From contig ARYC01001381.1 of the NCBI GenBank assembly GCA_000711775.1, positions 1 through 64,000 of the forward strand: a DNA stretch of 64,000 bases. Reading direction: 5' to 3'. A model generated the notes under the pieces. It worked only from the letters and a program-made list of their open reading frames with translations, made no database searches and was not told the origin of the DNA. The stretch is from Oxytricha trifallax. Taxonomy: Eukaryota; Ciliophora; Spirotrichea; Sporadotrichida; Oxytrichidae. Below, one piece after another: positions 10,006 through 21,964 of the stretch (within the stretch, counting starts at the first letter, position 1; every line of letters starts with the position of its first letter). The translations under genes and the position numbers were made by a program.

Positions 10006-13000
10006 TCATAACTTTTCACCTAGCTCATGGAATGAGAAATAGCACAGTAGTTTACATCCATTAGGCTTAAGTTTTGTAAACTTTTTAAAATAATAAATTG
10101 GCTTAAAAATAAATAAAATCATTTATGAATCAACTTCTAGTTTATCCTTCATCTCTATCACTCTCAATCCCTTATTAATTGTTTGAATATTCAAAGCATT
10201 CCAGCAGAGAAGAGTTTGGCCATTTGAATCTTAATCCCAAACTTTAACAACAAGCATGCTAATTTTGTCTTTAATAAATTAGAAATTGCACTTCATATCC
10301 AAAACTGGGTTGAACTCGTTGTTATCGATAGCTTTTGATTTAAAAGGAGCTTGATTCTAAACTCTCTCGCTTTCAGAAGTCGAAATGATATCTATAGTAA
10401 CAAATGGATCTAAAATGTCTGAATCTTTGCTTTTCTTTGGAATTTATGAACCGCTTAACAGCCAAATTTTAATTATTTTAGTCTTAAGTGCATCTTGCTC
10501 TACTAAGCCTCTAAGAAAGGGAGATTTTAGGATGTATCCACTCTATCTCCCACCATTTTGCTAAAAGAAACATTAATTAAGCAAATTTGACTCATCTTTT
10601 GTTTGGTAATTTATGGCTACTATTTAAGCACCAGTGCTCCATCCAAATATTGGAGAGTAATTTGAAGAGTCAAACCTAGTACCTTTTGGATATACTATTG
10701 TGAAATTCATAAGGTGATGTGATATCCAGTATTTCCTATCGAAAGCTTTGACAAATTTTACTATCTTATTTTCGTCCAAACTCTTAATTTCCCATGGGAA
10801 GGAAATATCATCTTTGTTGAAGTGAGATCCGTTCAGTGAAGTAAGAGATCCTAGCGTGTTTGAGACTTCTTGTGGATCCATCATAGCTAACTGTGATTTC
10901 TTTAAAGCCTCTTTTTCTTTGTCGTTTAAGGTAGCATCGTCATCTATTTTGTTGAGGAATTATTTGCTAACTTAAAATGTTGAATTAATTTAAAGTTTAA
11001 ATTTCTAAAGGAAAATTATCCATAATTTAAATTATTCTATATCATCCTACTCTTAATCATATTCTTCTCCATCAAGTATAAGTATTCCATCATCCGTGTA
11101 CTTTTCCTTAGGCATCTCCCATTACTATCTATTCGTATCAAGCTAAAATTTTTTAGAAAAATTAGATTTTTATAGGAGAATCTCCTTTATGAATTAATTG
11201 GTATTTTCAAGTAACAAATAAATAATTTTACATCACAATTTAGAACTTATAAAACCCCGTTAGTCAATTAAGAATGAAGATTGGGGATTAAGAATAATGA
11301 AATTAAGAATTAATTTTAATTGGCTGAAATTAAATATAATTAGGCTAAAAACAAATTTACGCACCCTGATTGGTTTATTTTATAGAGACAATTAATCGAG
11401 CCAATGGCTTTAATAATTAGCCAAAACTTTAATAATTTACGCCAATTATAATTAATTCTTAATTTCATTATTCTTAATCCCCAATCTTCATTCTTAATTG
11501 ACTAACGCGGGTTTTATAAATAAATTTTTCTTTCCTATTTTTATTTTTGAAATAGGGTTTAACTATTCTTCAAAATGAGTTTGTGATAACCACTTTTATT
11601 TGGAGTTAACTTCATATACCCAGATCTGCTCTCGTTTGTTTAACCATCTGCATCTTCCATTTCTTATGCCATTTTTGTTTGAAATCTCTTTATGGTATGC
11701 TTTTGCATTGCTTAGAGAGATAAACTTTCTTTAAATTGAGGTTTGATACGTTTAGTTTTGCTTTTGATAACAAACTTATTTCTGACTGACTCTGGAGACT
11801 CAAATTATGGAATTTCATGCAATTCTGTGATAGGATTTAAGCCTTAAGGTTGTCGATTGATATTTTCATCACCAAGAATGTCAATCATGTATTTTGCTAT
11901 AACTTGCTGCTACTTTGGTGAGCAATGCATATCAAGAGAGATTATGACTGGGTACTAGCTGTAAGTGAAAGCACTTTCTGCAATTGCTTCTATAACACTC
12001 TTGAATGTAATACTGCTAGTCATGGTGAAACCATGTGTGACCTTTGGTTCATTTCCTGGACCATCCCAGCAGTCTATTTCTACGTATCTACAGCCATTTA
12101 GAAGAGATTCTTTATACATTTCAATTGAAGAATCTTCTTTCAATTAGTGGCCTGTTAAGTAGGTGTTATGAGTAGAGTTGCAAAAATATTAAGTCAAGGG
12201 AAGGTTCATGTCTTGATAAATTTAAGTCAATTTGGGATTATAAAACGAATTGAATTCTTTTGAATAGACGTATCTTGTGAAATCAATGAGGTCCATACCT
12301 CTTCCGATAGTTATCCCACCATTAGTTACAGAAGGACCATTTTTATTTAGCTAATCCTCTCTAATTACTTTCATAATTATTTAATCGCAGTCCTCGTATG
12401 GAACTATTTCTCCCTGCTCTTCTTTAAAGAATTCAAAGAACTGTTGAGCATGAATATACCCATCTTAACCTTTTTACTTATTAAAAAACACCTCCAATTC
12501 TTTTCGTTCATGTAATTTGTCCATCATCTTAACGAATTCATCGAAATCAAGATTGTTCGAACCATTTATATCAAAATCCTTGCATAACTTCTTGAGGTAT
12601 TCATCCTTTAAATCTATGTTCATTTTATTGACCATGACTTTAATTTCATTGAAGTTTAGATGATAATCCATGTCTTAATCGACTTCTGCCCAGATGTTCT
12701 TGTAATACTATAGTCTGGCTGAAACTTGAGAGTCAGAACTAAAATAGCATTCATTAATATGAAACTAAAGACCTGTAAGCCAGAATTTGAAAACGTCTTG
12801 ATCTGGTGCTATGAGATCAAGGATTTAATTTTAACCATAGACGATACTCATGCTGATATATTCCTAATCTCTGTATTTCTTTGATTTTGCAAGTGCTTTC
12901 ATTCGTTTAGAGTAAAATATACCAATATGAATTTCCCTAATATCTTAGAAAAATTTTTGTTACAATAAAAAATTATATTGAATATGCTTTTTATTGTCTT

Positions 13001-13047
13001 TGAGATTGATTCTGCTTCTGAGTATATTTTTCTTTGGACTAATCCAT
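10006..13047 (-). CDS. Phosphoinositide-specific phospholipase C
   Basis: Cleaves phosphatidylinositol bisphosphate to inositol trisphosphate and diacylglycerol at membranes. Reading from ATG at 13047 there are: a PH-like start (DIREIHIG, then [18 protein letters not shown]); an EF-hand ([13 protein letters not shown], about 12555-12590); the X half of the catalytic barrel with catalytic-His block [13 protein letters not shown] (about 12150-12190), YVEIDCWDG and VTHGFTMTS; an acidic linker; the Y half with [19 protein letters not shown] and VAINYQT (10570-10690); and a C2 domain ending near 10130. No in-frame TGA interrupts the domain blocks, so it looks functional once inserts are removed: the hairpin at 11247-11519 and small frame changes near 12950 and 11150. 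The stop may be TGA at 10006, giving a short extra tail. Confidence 0.88.
11247..11519. mobile_element. Hairpin insert (IES-like) inside phospholipase C
   Basis: TTATAAAACCCCGTTAGTCA at the left is matched in reverse complement at the right end, with arms of about 70-80 bp containing GAAGATTGGGGATTAAGAAT. It lies between the X half and the X-Y linker of the phospholipase, and the gene continues on both sides. It is therefore a candidate internal eliminated sequence of foldback type. Confidence 0.75.
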
Positions 13048-13803
13048 TACAAAATTTGTTTATTGTCGTCTAGTAAAAAGAATTTACGTTTGTGAGGTAC
13101 CCCGATGCTTGGGACTCTAAATATATGCACATCTGTCGTTTACAGTAAGTGTTTCTTAGATGTATAAATACCTACATGAATGAAATTTGGTGGTTGCTAG
13201 GGGTACCAAAGATTTTAGTTACTCATTCTTTTTAGTCAATTTTACAGATAAATTAAATTTGCTATATTTTATTTCAAGTAAATTAATATAAGAAATATTG
13301 AATTTAATTAGTTTTACCTTGATTAGACTTTTATTTTACCTTATTACTAGATAGAAATTTTATTTATTTTAGAATAAAATTCAAAAATAAGTATAATTTT
13401 TTTAAATTCTATAATGATGCCGATATATCATCAGATAGCATATTTATGAATTCTATTTTTACTATTATATCCAATCATCATTAAAAAATTAAATATATCA
13501 CTAGACAAACATGTATTTGTATACATAGTAATCAGAAAAGCAAAGCAATACAAAAATTGATTTATTGAGAACATATGGGCTCACTCTAGGAGATGTCATT
13601 AATCTCAATAGATTGGCAATATAAGCTGCTGAAATGTCTACTTAGAATTTTTAAGTTTATTGTTTAAGATAATATAAATTGTATTTTTAAAAAAATACAA
13701 TTAGAATATTGGTAGTACCAAAATATTGAAAAATAGTGAATTTTAAATATTTTTTGAAAGATTAATTACAAATTAAAAGTATAATCGCTTGAAAAGTATT
13801 AAA
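13048..13803. other. Intergenic, AT-rich
   Basis: Lies between divergent phospholipase C and mitochondrial carrier genes, so it should hold both promoters. A GC-richer block at 13095-13205 (GGTACCCCGATGC ... GGGGTACCAAAG) forms an imperfect inverted pair around ATATATGCACATCTG. No gene seen. Confidence 0.45.
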
Positions 13804-14937
13804 ATGGAAAATTAACAATAAAAACTTCAAAATAATGAATAATTAGGAGCTAAACCTGAAATTCATGTGTAATAATCCTTTAAAACAACTTAATAAATTT
13901 ATAATTAACAACAAAAGTAGCAAAAAGTATAGTCTAGCTCAGCCTTGACCTCCACTATTTCAGGGTTAATTGCAAGTTCATTGGGAAAACATTAGTGCAC
14001 CCTGTAGATACAATTTAAGCTAAATTACAAGTTCAATCTGCTTAAAAAAATTCAACATTCTATAAATAAATTGACCATAATAGCATTGTATTTATGATCA
14101 TAAAAAATTATAATTGTCTCTATATTTTTAAGTAAACATTGAATCAATAAGCAGCTGTTTAAAGTTAATAAAAGACCTCGATTCGTTCACTAATGCGAAA
14201 CTCTTTAATTCTGTCGATAGCAAGTGACACCATAAAGCATGATGGGATTGGGGGATTATATAGAGGCTTCGCTATCAATATTTTAGGGTATATTCCTGCA
14301 GCAGGTATTTATTTTGGAAGCTATGAGTTAATTTTATATATGTCTTATTAAATTGGTAAATCTAGCATATTATTCAATTGGAGTTCTTCAAAAATAACAC
14401 CTTGTAATATTCATATCTTTAACAACACCCCTTCATTTCTTACCTATTGGGAGGTATGTTCGCTGAAACTATGAGTTGTGTATTGTTAGTGCCGATTGAT
14501 GTTATCAAAGAGAGAAGACAAGTGCAGAGTGATCTCAAGACTTACAACTATAGGAATCATTACTTATATTTTTATTGTGAATATATAGAAAGTGTTAGAA
14601 TTTACATAAATTACTGAATGACGTTGATGCGATAAGACAAGTAATGAAGACAGAAGGCTCACGGGGCTTGTATAGAGCTTATGGAGCCACGGTTATGTCT
14701 TTTGGACTATTTTCAGCTTTTTACTTTCTGTTTTATGAAAAAATGAAGGGACTCTTTGTTGCTAATGATATAATAATTTTAGAAATTATGAATTCTTATT
14801 GCAAATTTTTCTATATTTAAAATATTTACTATAACTTTAGAAAATTTGTTTAATATTAATAAAATACCAAACTATAGGAAATTTAATTTTTTTACGAAAT
14901 ACAAAACTGTAAATATAATTAGATTTAATAAAGATGA
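13804..14937 (+). CDS. Mitochondrial carrier (SLC25) family protein, incomplete
   Basis: Inner-membrane solute carrier. ATG 13804 opens a Gln-rich leader. The first carrier repeat has GLIASSLGKTLVHPVDTIQAK with the PxD signature and LQVQ, then GIGGLYRGFAINILGYIPAA. The second repeat has VLLVPIDVIKERRQVQ and SRGLYRAYGATVMSFGLFSAFYF. AT-rich stretches (about 14076-14150, 14345-14440 and 14553-14620) break the frame and look like introns or eliminated segments. After EKMKGLFV (about 14760) the sequence turns AT-rich and no third repeat follows before TGA 14935-14937. The last segment may be elsewhere in the germline genome (scrambled), or the gene is truncated. Transported substrate not predictable. 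Confidence 0.75.
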
Positions 14938-15416
14938 AAATTTATTCAAAGATTAAACAAAGCATTTTAGGTTTGATAATGTATTAATGAATAACGTAAC
15001 ATTTTATAAGCAATTTATTTGTCACCATTCTTAAATTAATTATCTTGTAAAGGCAAATAGGCTGAATGTAAATTGAAATTACATCTATTGATCTGTAATT
15101 TTGTTTGATTTTAGGATAATTATGATGAGTATAATAGCTTGCGCAGAGTTTTAATGCTAAAACTATAAAGGCTTGTTAAACTTTATTTAAAAGCAGAATG
15201 ATCATTATACTAGTGTAATTTAAGTAAATTAAAGTAAATATTATATAAGATTAGTGACTTACTTTTGATGTTTATGTGAAAGAAGCTTGGATTAGAAATT
15301 ACGTTTAGAGAGTATTTGAAAACTTATAACCTATTTTATCTTTAATCTTTTAATATAATGATTTGTTCTGTTTATTTCTAAATTTAAACAACTTTTAATT
15401 TTTAATTATATATAAT
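14938..15416. other. AT-rich, no gene seen
   Basis: No open frame or repeat that I can support. Confidence 0.5.
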
Positions 15417-15417
15417 C

Positions 15418-15540
15418 AATAATAATAATAATAATAATAATAATAATTAGATCACATTGAGGTCTCTGGGGACCCCCGATCAATAAGCAATAAAGCATAT
15501 AAGGGTCAAGCCCTTTTAATATTATTTAAATCATCTGATC
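15418..15540 (-). repeat. Retroelement 3' module with (TAA)n tail, copy 1
   Basis: On the minus strand the module reads GATCGGGGGTCCCCAGAGACC, TCAATGTGATC, then a TAA/TTA repeat of about 30 bp (15417-15447). Nearly the same module and tail occur at 37088-37190 and 45121-45240. A simple-repeat tail at one fixed end is typical of non-LTR retroelements. Upstream of the module is AAAAGGGCTTGACCCTTATA, also shared in part. Confidence 0.65.
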
Positions 15541-15600
15541 TGTTCAATCTCTCTGGTTGTCTCATCATTGATATATTTTAATTAATTCTTGAAAATTAAC

Positions 15601-16026
15601 TCAAAATAATCTATTCTTGTGAGCCCACAACTGTCTTAAGTATACTCTTTCTCTATAAAAGTTGAGTACATGTTTCTCAATCTCTCTCTCTTCTTCTTCG
15701 CTATCAATGGAGCTAACTCCATCATAAACTCCGAACTCAACATATTCTTGGAGTTCTTACATAGTTTCATCAAAAGCTCTCAGAGTTCTGTAGCTGTTTT
15801 CCATGCAATCTGGAAGATTGCAGATTGGACACCATTTCCCGTTGATTTTCAAATCAAACAAACCCACTTCCTGAAACATCTTTAATTAAATTTTTATTAT
15901 TATGTAATGTATAAAAGTCCCAAATCTTTTATATGTTAACAAATAATCTTCTTTAACTATATGGATAATATCTAGATTTTAGGTATAAATCTATGGGGTT
16001 TAGGGATTTAGGGGTTTTCGGGGTTT
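15601..16026 (-). CDS. C-terminal part of a retroelement ORF (unidentified)
   Basis: A 142-codon TGA-free frame with TAA/TAG as Gln, ending at TGA 15601-15603, about 140 bp before the retroelement 3' module. It has a possible zinc-knuckle-like NGKWCPICNLPDC and an acidic block SSIDSEEEERE. The same frame continues upstream to 16497 with two TGA stops (about 16027 and 16190), suggesting decay. The position next to a (TAA)n tail suggests the end of a LINE-type protein, but no reverse transcriptase motif is visible here. Confidence 0.35.
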
Positions 16027-16494
16027 TCAAAAGTTTCTCTGGCTTTTGGCCAGAGTTATTATTTAGTTAGTAGTTGTTTGTATGTCAATGTCTTTTGTTT
16101 TGTATTGGTGTCTACTCCCTAGTAAGTATAGTGTTAGTTGGTATAGTTATTAATTTTAGTATTAAATATCATGATAATGTTTGGGTGATTCCCATCATAT
16201 CTTTTGGTCAACTGAACTGAAAAACTTGGGTGATTCTCTAATAGATTTCTGATGTTGATTTTCCTATATAGTACCAAATTATTTAGGTTTATTATTTGTG
16301 ACGTATTAGAGTATTTCAGGGAGTGATTCCTTGTAAAACATATCTTTGTGTATTCTTCCACACAGGGAAGGAAGATGGTATGTTGTGGTCTTTAGATGTA
16401 AGGAATCTTGTGTTGAGGAGATTTGTATATTATTATGAGGTTTTTGTGGCAGTGTTGATACTTTTGATCCTTTGTTTAGTTGATAGTACTGAAT

Positions 16495-16570
16495 CAAAAC
16501 CCCAAAACCCCTTAATGAGGTTTATAAGTGCTTTGATTTGTAGGGAATTTGTTAGGGGTTGGGGTTATTA
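16495..16570. repeat. TBE copy A left terminal repeat
   Basis: Telomere-like C4A4 units followed by CTTAATGAGGTTTATAAGTGC and the shared inner block. Confidence 0.9.
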
Positions 16571-16613
16571 ATAGGTTTTAATGTGAAATTTATAGTAAAT
16601 GTATTTAATTTAA

Positions 16614-17890
16614 TCACTCAAAATGCACTTTTGGATCATGTGGGAGAGGTCTGAAGTTTATTTTACTTAACCACAACTCTATCTTCTCTAATGTTATGTC
16701 TGATCTAGAGTTTGGTTTTAAGATTATTGATTCTGCCATTTATTTTAATGATTGAGATACTCTGGTTTTGTCTATAAATTACTTTATTCTTTACTTAGCA
16801 TCTTTCTCACACCTTGTAGAGTAGTAATCATTCCGAGGCATATCGCACTCTATTATTATTGCTGCTCAAGCCCACACATCCCATTGATAGTCTCCATCTC
16901 TCCAGTCTTCTCTTTCAGGATAATAGCCTGGAGTTCCCATAACACTTCCTAGCCTTGATACTTCTACCCTTAATGCTCTGTTGAAGTCAATAATTGTCAC
17001 TCTTACAGGTGAGAAGTTTATCATAATATTCTCTGGTTTCAAATCTCTATGAACAAAGCCTAACTTATGTAGCTCTTTTATACCTTGTAAGGTTTAAGTT
17101 GCTATCAAAGCAAGCTACTTATGATTCCTTTGATCAGTAATAAAATCTCTGAGGGTCATTTCATAGAGTGGGAGTCTGAAAGCAACATGATCCTTGGCAA
17201 GGAGAACAGCATCTAGCTTGATTAAGTAACTACACTCTTTAAACTTTGCTTGAGTGAGTACTTGATACTCATTTGTGAACTCCATCTAATATTTATCATC
17301 ACTTAAGAGATAGTTGAAGGGATACACCTTGTATGCATACTGATGATCATTGATAACTTTCTTATCAAAGGAGTCTTCTAATATAAGGTAGCTTTAAAGT
17401 GAAGTGTCTAGGTCAACTTAGGCAAGAACTGGAATCTTTTTATATTGAATTTTAATCATAATCTTTGTGATTTCAGATGCTAGTAGGTTGCGTGATTTCC
17501 TCACATATTCTGATTCACAAGCTTGTTCGAGCTCTACCATTTTCGAAGATTCTCTTGCTTTTCTTTTGTTAAGTAGCTTCAATTCATCTTCATGCTTTTC
17601 AATCTCTAAATCTTTCTTGTGAGCTTTTAAAAGATGCTTCCTAAATCTCTAGTATGAGCATACTGCTTATGGCACTCGAAGCAATCATACTTTCCGTCGA
17701 TTTTATCGTGCTTTAAGTATACTGTTGGCTTGGCTTCTCTATGCTCTTTCATATGCCTATACCAACTAGATTTATGAGCGAAGTCTCTCTCACACTTCTC
17801 ACAAAAGTATACTTCTACTTCTTCAGTTTGTATAGGAATTTCATTAATACCTTTCTCCTCCTCTCTGTCTCCCACACACTTGTTTGCCAT
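16614..17890 (-). pseudogene. TBE 57K zinc-finger/kinase protein, copy A
   Basis: ATG at 17890, stop TGA at 16614. Two C2H2 fingers come first (FCEKCERDFAHKSSWYRHMKEH, about 17735-17800; then DCFECHKQYAHTRDL). A charged linker follows, then the kinase-like core with GFVHRDLKPENIM (about 17015-17055), IIDFNRALR in place of DFG, and GTPGYYPERE. One base is missing at 17640 relative to copy B. A TGA replaces the residue after VWA (about 16870), where the TBE1 copy has Val. So this copy is probably inactive. The Asn in DFN occurs in both subfamilies and is a real family trait. Confidence 0.75.
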
Positions 17891-18626
17891 TTATTTTCTA
17901 TTATTAATTTCTATTTTAATAACAGAGACCTCAAGTGATAGCTCTGGTAGTTCTTTATGAGAGTTCATCTCACAGCTATCACACTTTTTATTGCTGCCAA
18001 AGGTAAGTCTCGTTTAGTTTGATGGAAGGGCTGTTGTTTTTCTTAAAATGTTAGCGCTCATATTTAAATTTGAATTTAAAATTATAAAACTGCCTCTATA
18101 ACTGAGAGCTTATATGAGAGCTTTGCAAGCCTACAAGTTTCAAGGGAAGTTCTTAGAGTATGAGAGAAGAATTATGAGTGTTAAGAGACGATCCAGTTCT
18201 ACATATGGGTGAGGAAGTAACCATTTTTACTTTCAATAATAAGTTGATTATAGTACGTACCGATTTAGGAGGTGCACCTAATTAAGTACGTACTGCTTTA
18301 GGAGGTATTTTGTGATTTTATGATTAAAATTAGGGTGCTCCTAATTAAGTACTAGCTTTAATTAATGCTCCTAATTAAGTACTAGCATTTTAGGAGCTGC
18401 TCCTAATTAAGTACGTACCAATTTAAATTTAAAAATATGGAACTATAACAGTAGAAATTGATATCAATCTCTCAAGTTTGAAACCAGTTCTCAAAACCTT
18501 CTCCATATCCTTCTAAGAGGTTGACCTCCTATAGGATGCCCATATTTAATAGTAAGTTTTACAGAGGTATATAATTGAAATCAATAAACTTAAATTTGAA
18601 TATCATTTCTTAGATCTGTAAACAAG
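17891..18626. promoter_or_regulatory. Divergent promoter of TBE copy A with GTACGTAC repeats
   Basis: Lies between the 57K and 22K starts. 18250-18415 is an array of TAATTAAGTAC, GTACGTACC and TTTAGGAGG(T/C) units, several forming palindromes such as CCTAATTAAG and GTACGTAC. TBE1 has an analogous array with a different motif. Likely bidirectional promoter or protein-binding array (inference). Confidence 0.5.
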
Positions 18627-19417
18627 ATGGAGTCAATGAATGATGCAATGAAAAGAGTGCAAGCACAAGAATTGATTCAGAGATTTAGAAGCAAGGAGGA
18701 TTTGCATCGCTACCTGGTGCAGCAAGGTAATGAACTCATAGTAGCTAATCTTGATTATGTAGTTGGTTTGTTCTTGCCAACGATGGAAGGTACTAAAATA
18801 TCATTTCTAAGAGCGATACTCTGCGAAGAGAAGAAAGCATTGACAAAAACTTAAGATGTAAAGTTTGCAGAGATTCCAAACTATCCAGAAATCTCAGTGA
18901 CTAACTTATATGATGATGCTATGAATGACCCAGAGGTTTCGCTGTACCTGCCTACTAAGAAGCAGTTGTCAAATAAACTACCTGAAAGAAACTATTTCTT
19001 TGGCATACTTGCAACAATTAAAGGTGATTACTTGAAAGAAATTATTCAAGAATCTCATAAGAAAAGGTACAGCATCTCTTCAGAAGATAAGGATAAACAA
19101 GGGATCAAGATAAGTGAGAGCTGGCTATAAGAGTTGCAGAAGCACCCATATATTTCAAGTAAGATTTGTAGTTTAACTCTTTAGAAAAATCTGGTACTGG
19201 CATCTTCTTGATGAAGGAATAGAGCAAGCTTCACAGAGAGCGAAAGTCGCAGACAAAGTATGAAGTTAGCAAGAGACTTTATTCAAATATTTAGCCTCCA
19301 GAGTCAATGAACATAGATGCAGGAGCTGGCAGCAAGAGAAGAAACTTAGGAGGAGGGAAGCAAGAAATAGAAGAAAAGAAAGAGAAGCCAGCTCCCTCTA
19401 AAGAATTTTAAATGTGA
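18627..19417 (+). CDS. TBE 22K protein, copy A
   Basis: Small protein of TBE elements with no assigned function. ATG 18627 to TGA 19415-19417. The N-terminal part has QRFRSKEDLHRYL; the middle has GLFLPTMEGTKISFL and LPERNYFFGIL; the C-terminus is basic then acidic. Two short introns are inferred from frame and GT-AG ends: about 36 nt after YLVQQ (GTAATG...ATGTAG, near 18726-18761) and 26 nt at 19159-19184 (GTAAGA...CTTTAG). With both removed the frame is open throughout. The 3' end lies 9 bp from the convergent transposase stop. Homologous genes occur in four other elements in this window. Confidence 0.85.
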
Positions 19418-19426
19418 CTTATATAT

Positions 19427-20491
19427 TCATTAACTTAACTACAAAACTTATTTATATACATTCACTCTCCCTTCTTTAGCACACTTTTAAGCCAACAAAT
19501 TATCTACTCTCTTCGCTGAGCTTTTAATAAAGTCTACTGTATCGATAGGTAGGTCATGCATCAAGTGATATAGCAGCAGTTTCTTGTAACGACCTTTTAA
19601 TATTCCCCAGTAGAACTCAATTCCATTAAACTATGGACTGTAAGGTACGTTGAACACTGGCGTTATTCTAAGTTGTTCATAACTCTTCCTTGTTTCTTTG
19701 GTCTTATGAACAGAAAGATTATCAACGAATAGTAAAATCTCTTATTCAGGGTACTTCTCTCTCAAATGCTCTAAGAACCTAATATACTACTCTGTCTTAA
19801 TAGAGCGAGGATGAATAACATAAGTTTCTAAACCAGCATCATCGCTAATTCCTCCAAGAATAGCCATTGTTTATACCTTGACTTTCTAGTCATATACTTC
19901 TATATTACTATGCCTCTTATACCAAGACTTCTAGATGAAAGTGTTGAATGTAAACACAGCCCCGTCAGCATGAATAAACTTAATATTATTCTATTAGGCT
20001 CTATGCATTTAATTATAAATATAATTTAAGTTGTTGTTGTAAAATGGCAGAGTGAAATCAATTACTCTCTTGATACGATTTACACCTTTGTAAGAGATAC
20101 CGCTTCGTTTATAAATGTTTGCAACAGACTATGCAGACATCTTCAACTCAGGGAACTGGCGATGAAACATAATAGCTCGTTAGTCGAGAGAGAACTGAGC
20201 CCAATACTTCAAAGTTTTATCATTAATAAGATAGTCAATATGCTTCTATAGAAACTTAGACTTCCTCTTAGGCATAGAATTCAGCTATTATTGCTTTAGT
20301 TATACGGCTATAAGACAGTGGGATCGAACAGTTGACGGACTTCGCTTTAAGAGCAGCGCAATAGACTTATAGTTCAGTACTGGTTTGACTTATTCACTGT
20401 ATATATCACATCCATAGCGCAGTTTAAACACTAAATCTATATACTCTTCATCATAAATAGACCCCAAAAGCTTGCTATTTTTAACTCGCAT
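19427..20491 (-). CDS. TBE 42K transposase (IS630/Tc1 DDE), intact copy A
   Basis: 354 codons from ATG at 20491 to TGA at 19427, with no in-frame TGA and no frameshift. Cuts and joins element ends and is thought to help genome rearrangement in Oxytricha. The N-terminal half is helix-turn-helix-like (SPSTVRSH; MSAQSVANIYKRSGISY). The catalytic core is HADGAVFTFNT (first D), LLFVDNLSVHKTKE (second D), and PYSPQFNGIEFYW (E). The region FHRQFPE is conserved in the older element's transposase at 31685-32190. This is the only apparently intact transposase in the window. Confidence 0.92.
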
Positions 20492-20575
20492 TTAATTAAT
20501 AACCCAACCCATAACAAATTCCATACAAATCAAAGCACTTATAAACCTCATTAAGGGGTTTTGGGGGGGTTTTTG

Positions 20576-21240
20576 ATCTCTTTAAACTTTGCTTGAGTGA
20601 GTACTTGATACTCATTTGTAAACTCCATCTAATATTCATCATCACTTAAGAGATAGTTGAAGGGATACACCTTTATGCGTACTGATGATCATTGATAACT
20701 TTCTTATCAAAGGAGTCTTCTAATATAAGGTAGCTTTAAAGTGAAGTGTCGAGGTCAACTTAGGCAAGAACTGGAATTTTTTATATTGAATTTTAATCAT
20801 AATCATTGTGATTTCAGATGCTAGTAGGTTGCGTGATTTCCTCACACATTCTGATTCACAAGCTTGTTCAAGCTCTACCACTTTCGAAGATTCTCTTGCT
20901 TTTCTTTTGATAAGTAGCTTCAATTCATCTTCATGCTTTTCATCTCTAAATCTTTCTTAAAAGCTTTTAAAAGATGCTTCCTTAAATCTCTAGTATGAGC
21001 ATACTGCTTATGGCACTAGAAGCAATAATACTTTCCGTCGATTTTATCATGCTTTAAATATACAATTGGCTTGGCTTCTCTATACTCTTTCATATGCCTA
21101 TACCAACTAGATTTATGAGCGAAGTCTCTATCACACTTCACACAAAATTATACTTCTACTTCTTCAGTTTGTATAGGAATTTCATTAATACCTTTCTCCT
21201 CATCTCTGTCTCCCACACACTTATTTGCCATTTATTTTCT
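20576..21240 (-). pseudogene. TBE 57K protein, truncated copy B
   Basis: Begins at ATG 21240 and retains the zinc-finger region and linker, but is cut at the junction with copy A before the kinase-like domain. Some finger residues have changed (a finger Cys reads TTA at about 21150), and one base is missing near 20941 relative to copy A. Confidence 0.75.
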
Positions 21241-21584
21241 ACTATTAATTTATATTTCAATAACAAAGACCTCAAGTGATAGCTCTGGTAGTTCTTTATG
21301 AGAGTTCATCTCACAGCTATCACACTTTTTATTGCTGCCAAAGGTAAGTCTCATTTGTTTGATGAAAGGGCTGTTGTTTTTCTTAAAATGTTAGCGCTCA
21401 TATTTAAATTTGAATTTAAAATTATAAAACTGCCTCTATAACTGAGAGCTTATATGAGAGCTTTGCAAGCCAACAAGTTTCAAGGGAAGTTCTTATAGTA
21501 TGAGAGAAGAATTATGAGTGTTAAGAGACGATCCAGTTCTACATATGGGTGAGGAAGTAACCATTTTTACTTTCAATAATAAGT

Positions 21585-21762
21585 TGATTATAGTACGTAC
21601 CGATTTAGGAGGTGCACCTAATTAAGTACGTACTGCTTTAGGAGGTATTTTGTGATTTTATGATAAAATTAGGGTGCTCCTAATTAAGTACTAGCTTTAA
21701 TTAATGCTCCTAATTAAGTACTAGCATTTTAGGAGCTGCTCCTAATAAAGTACGTACCAATT
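21585..21762. promoter_or_regulatory. Divergent promoter repeats of TBE copy B
   Basis: Same GTACGTAC / TAATTAAGTAC / TTAGGAGG array as in copy A, almost base for base. Confidence 0.5.
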
Positions 21763-21964
21763 TAAATTAAAAAATATGGAACTAAAACAGTAGAAATTGA
21801 CATCAATCTCTCAAGTTTGAAACAAGTTCTCAAAACCTTCTCCATATACTGCTAAGAGGTTGACCTCCTATAGGATGCCCATATTTAATAGTAAGTTTTA
21901 CAGAGGTATATAATTGAAATCAATAAACTAAATTTGAATATCATTTCTAAGATCTGTAAACAAG

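Larger units (their letters stand above)
16495..20575. mobile_element. TBE: TBE transposon, second subfamily (complete copy A)
   Basis: Left end CAAAACCCCAAAACCCC at 16495, preceded by AAT (16492-16494). The right end at 20575 is an irregular GGGGTTTTGGGGGGGTTTTTG. Length 4081 bp. Contains 57K (minus), 22K (plus) and 42K transposase (minus), the standard TBE order. It is clearly diverged from the TBE1-type element at 27575-31684 across all three genes. The 3 bases after the right end are ATC, not AAT, because a second truncated copy begins there. Confidence 0.92.

Noticed and set aside
11965..12147. Plus-strand ORF over the phospholipase C X domain
   Set aside because: Antisense shadow; the minus-strand frame has clear catalytic motifs.
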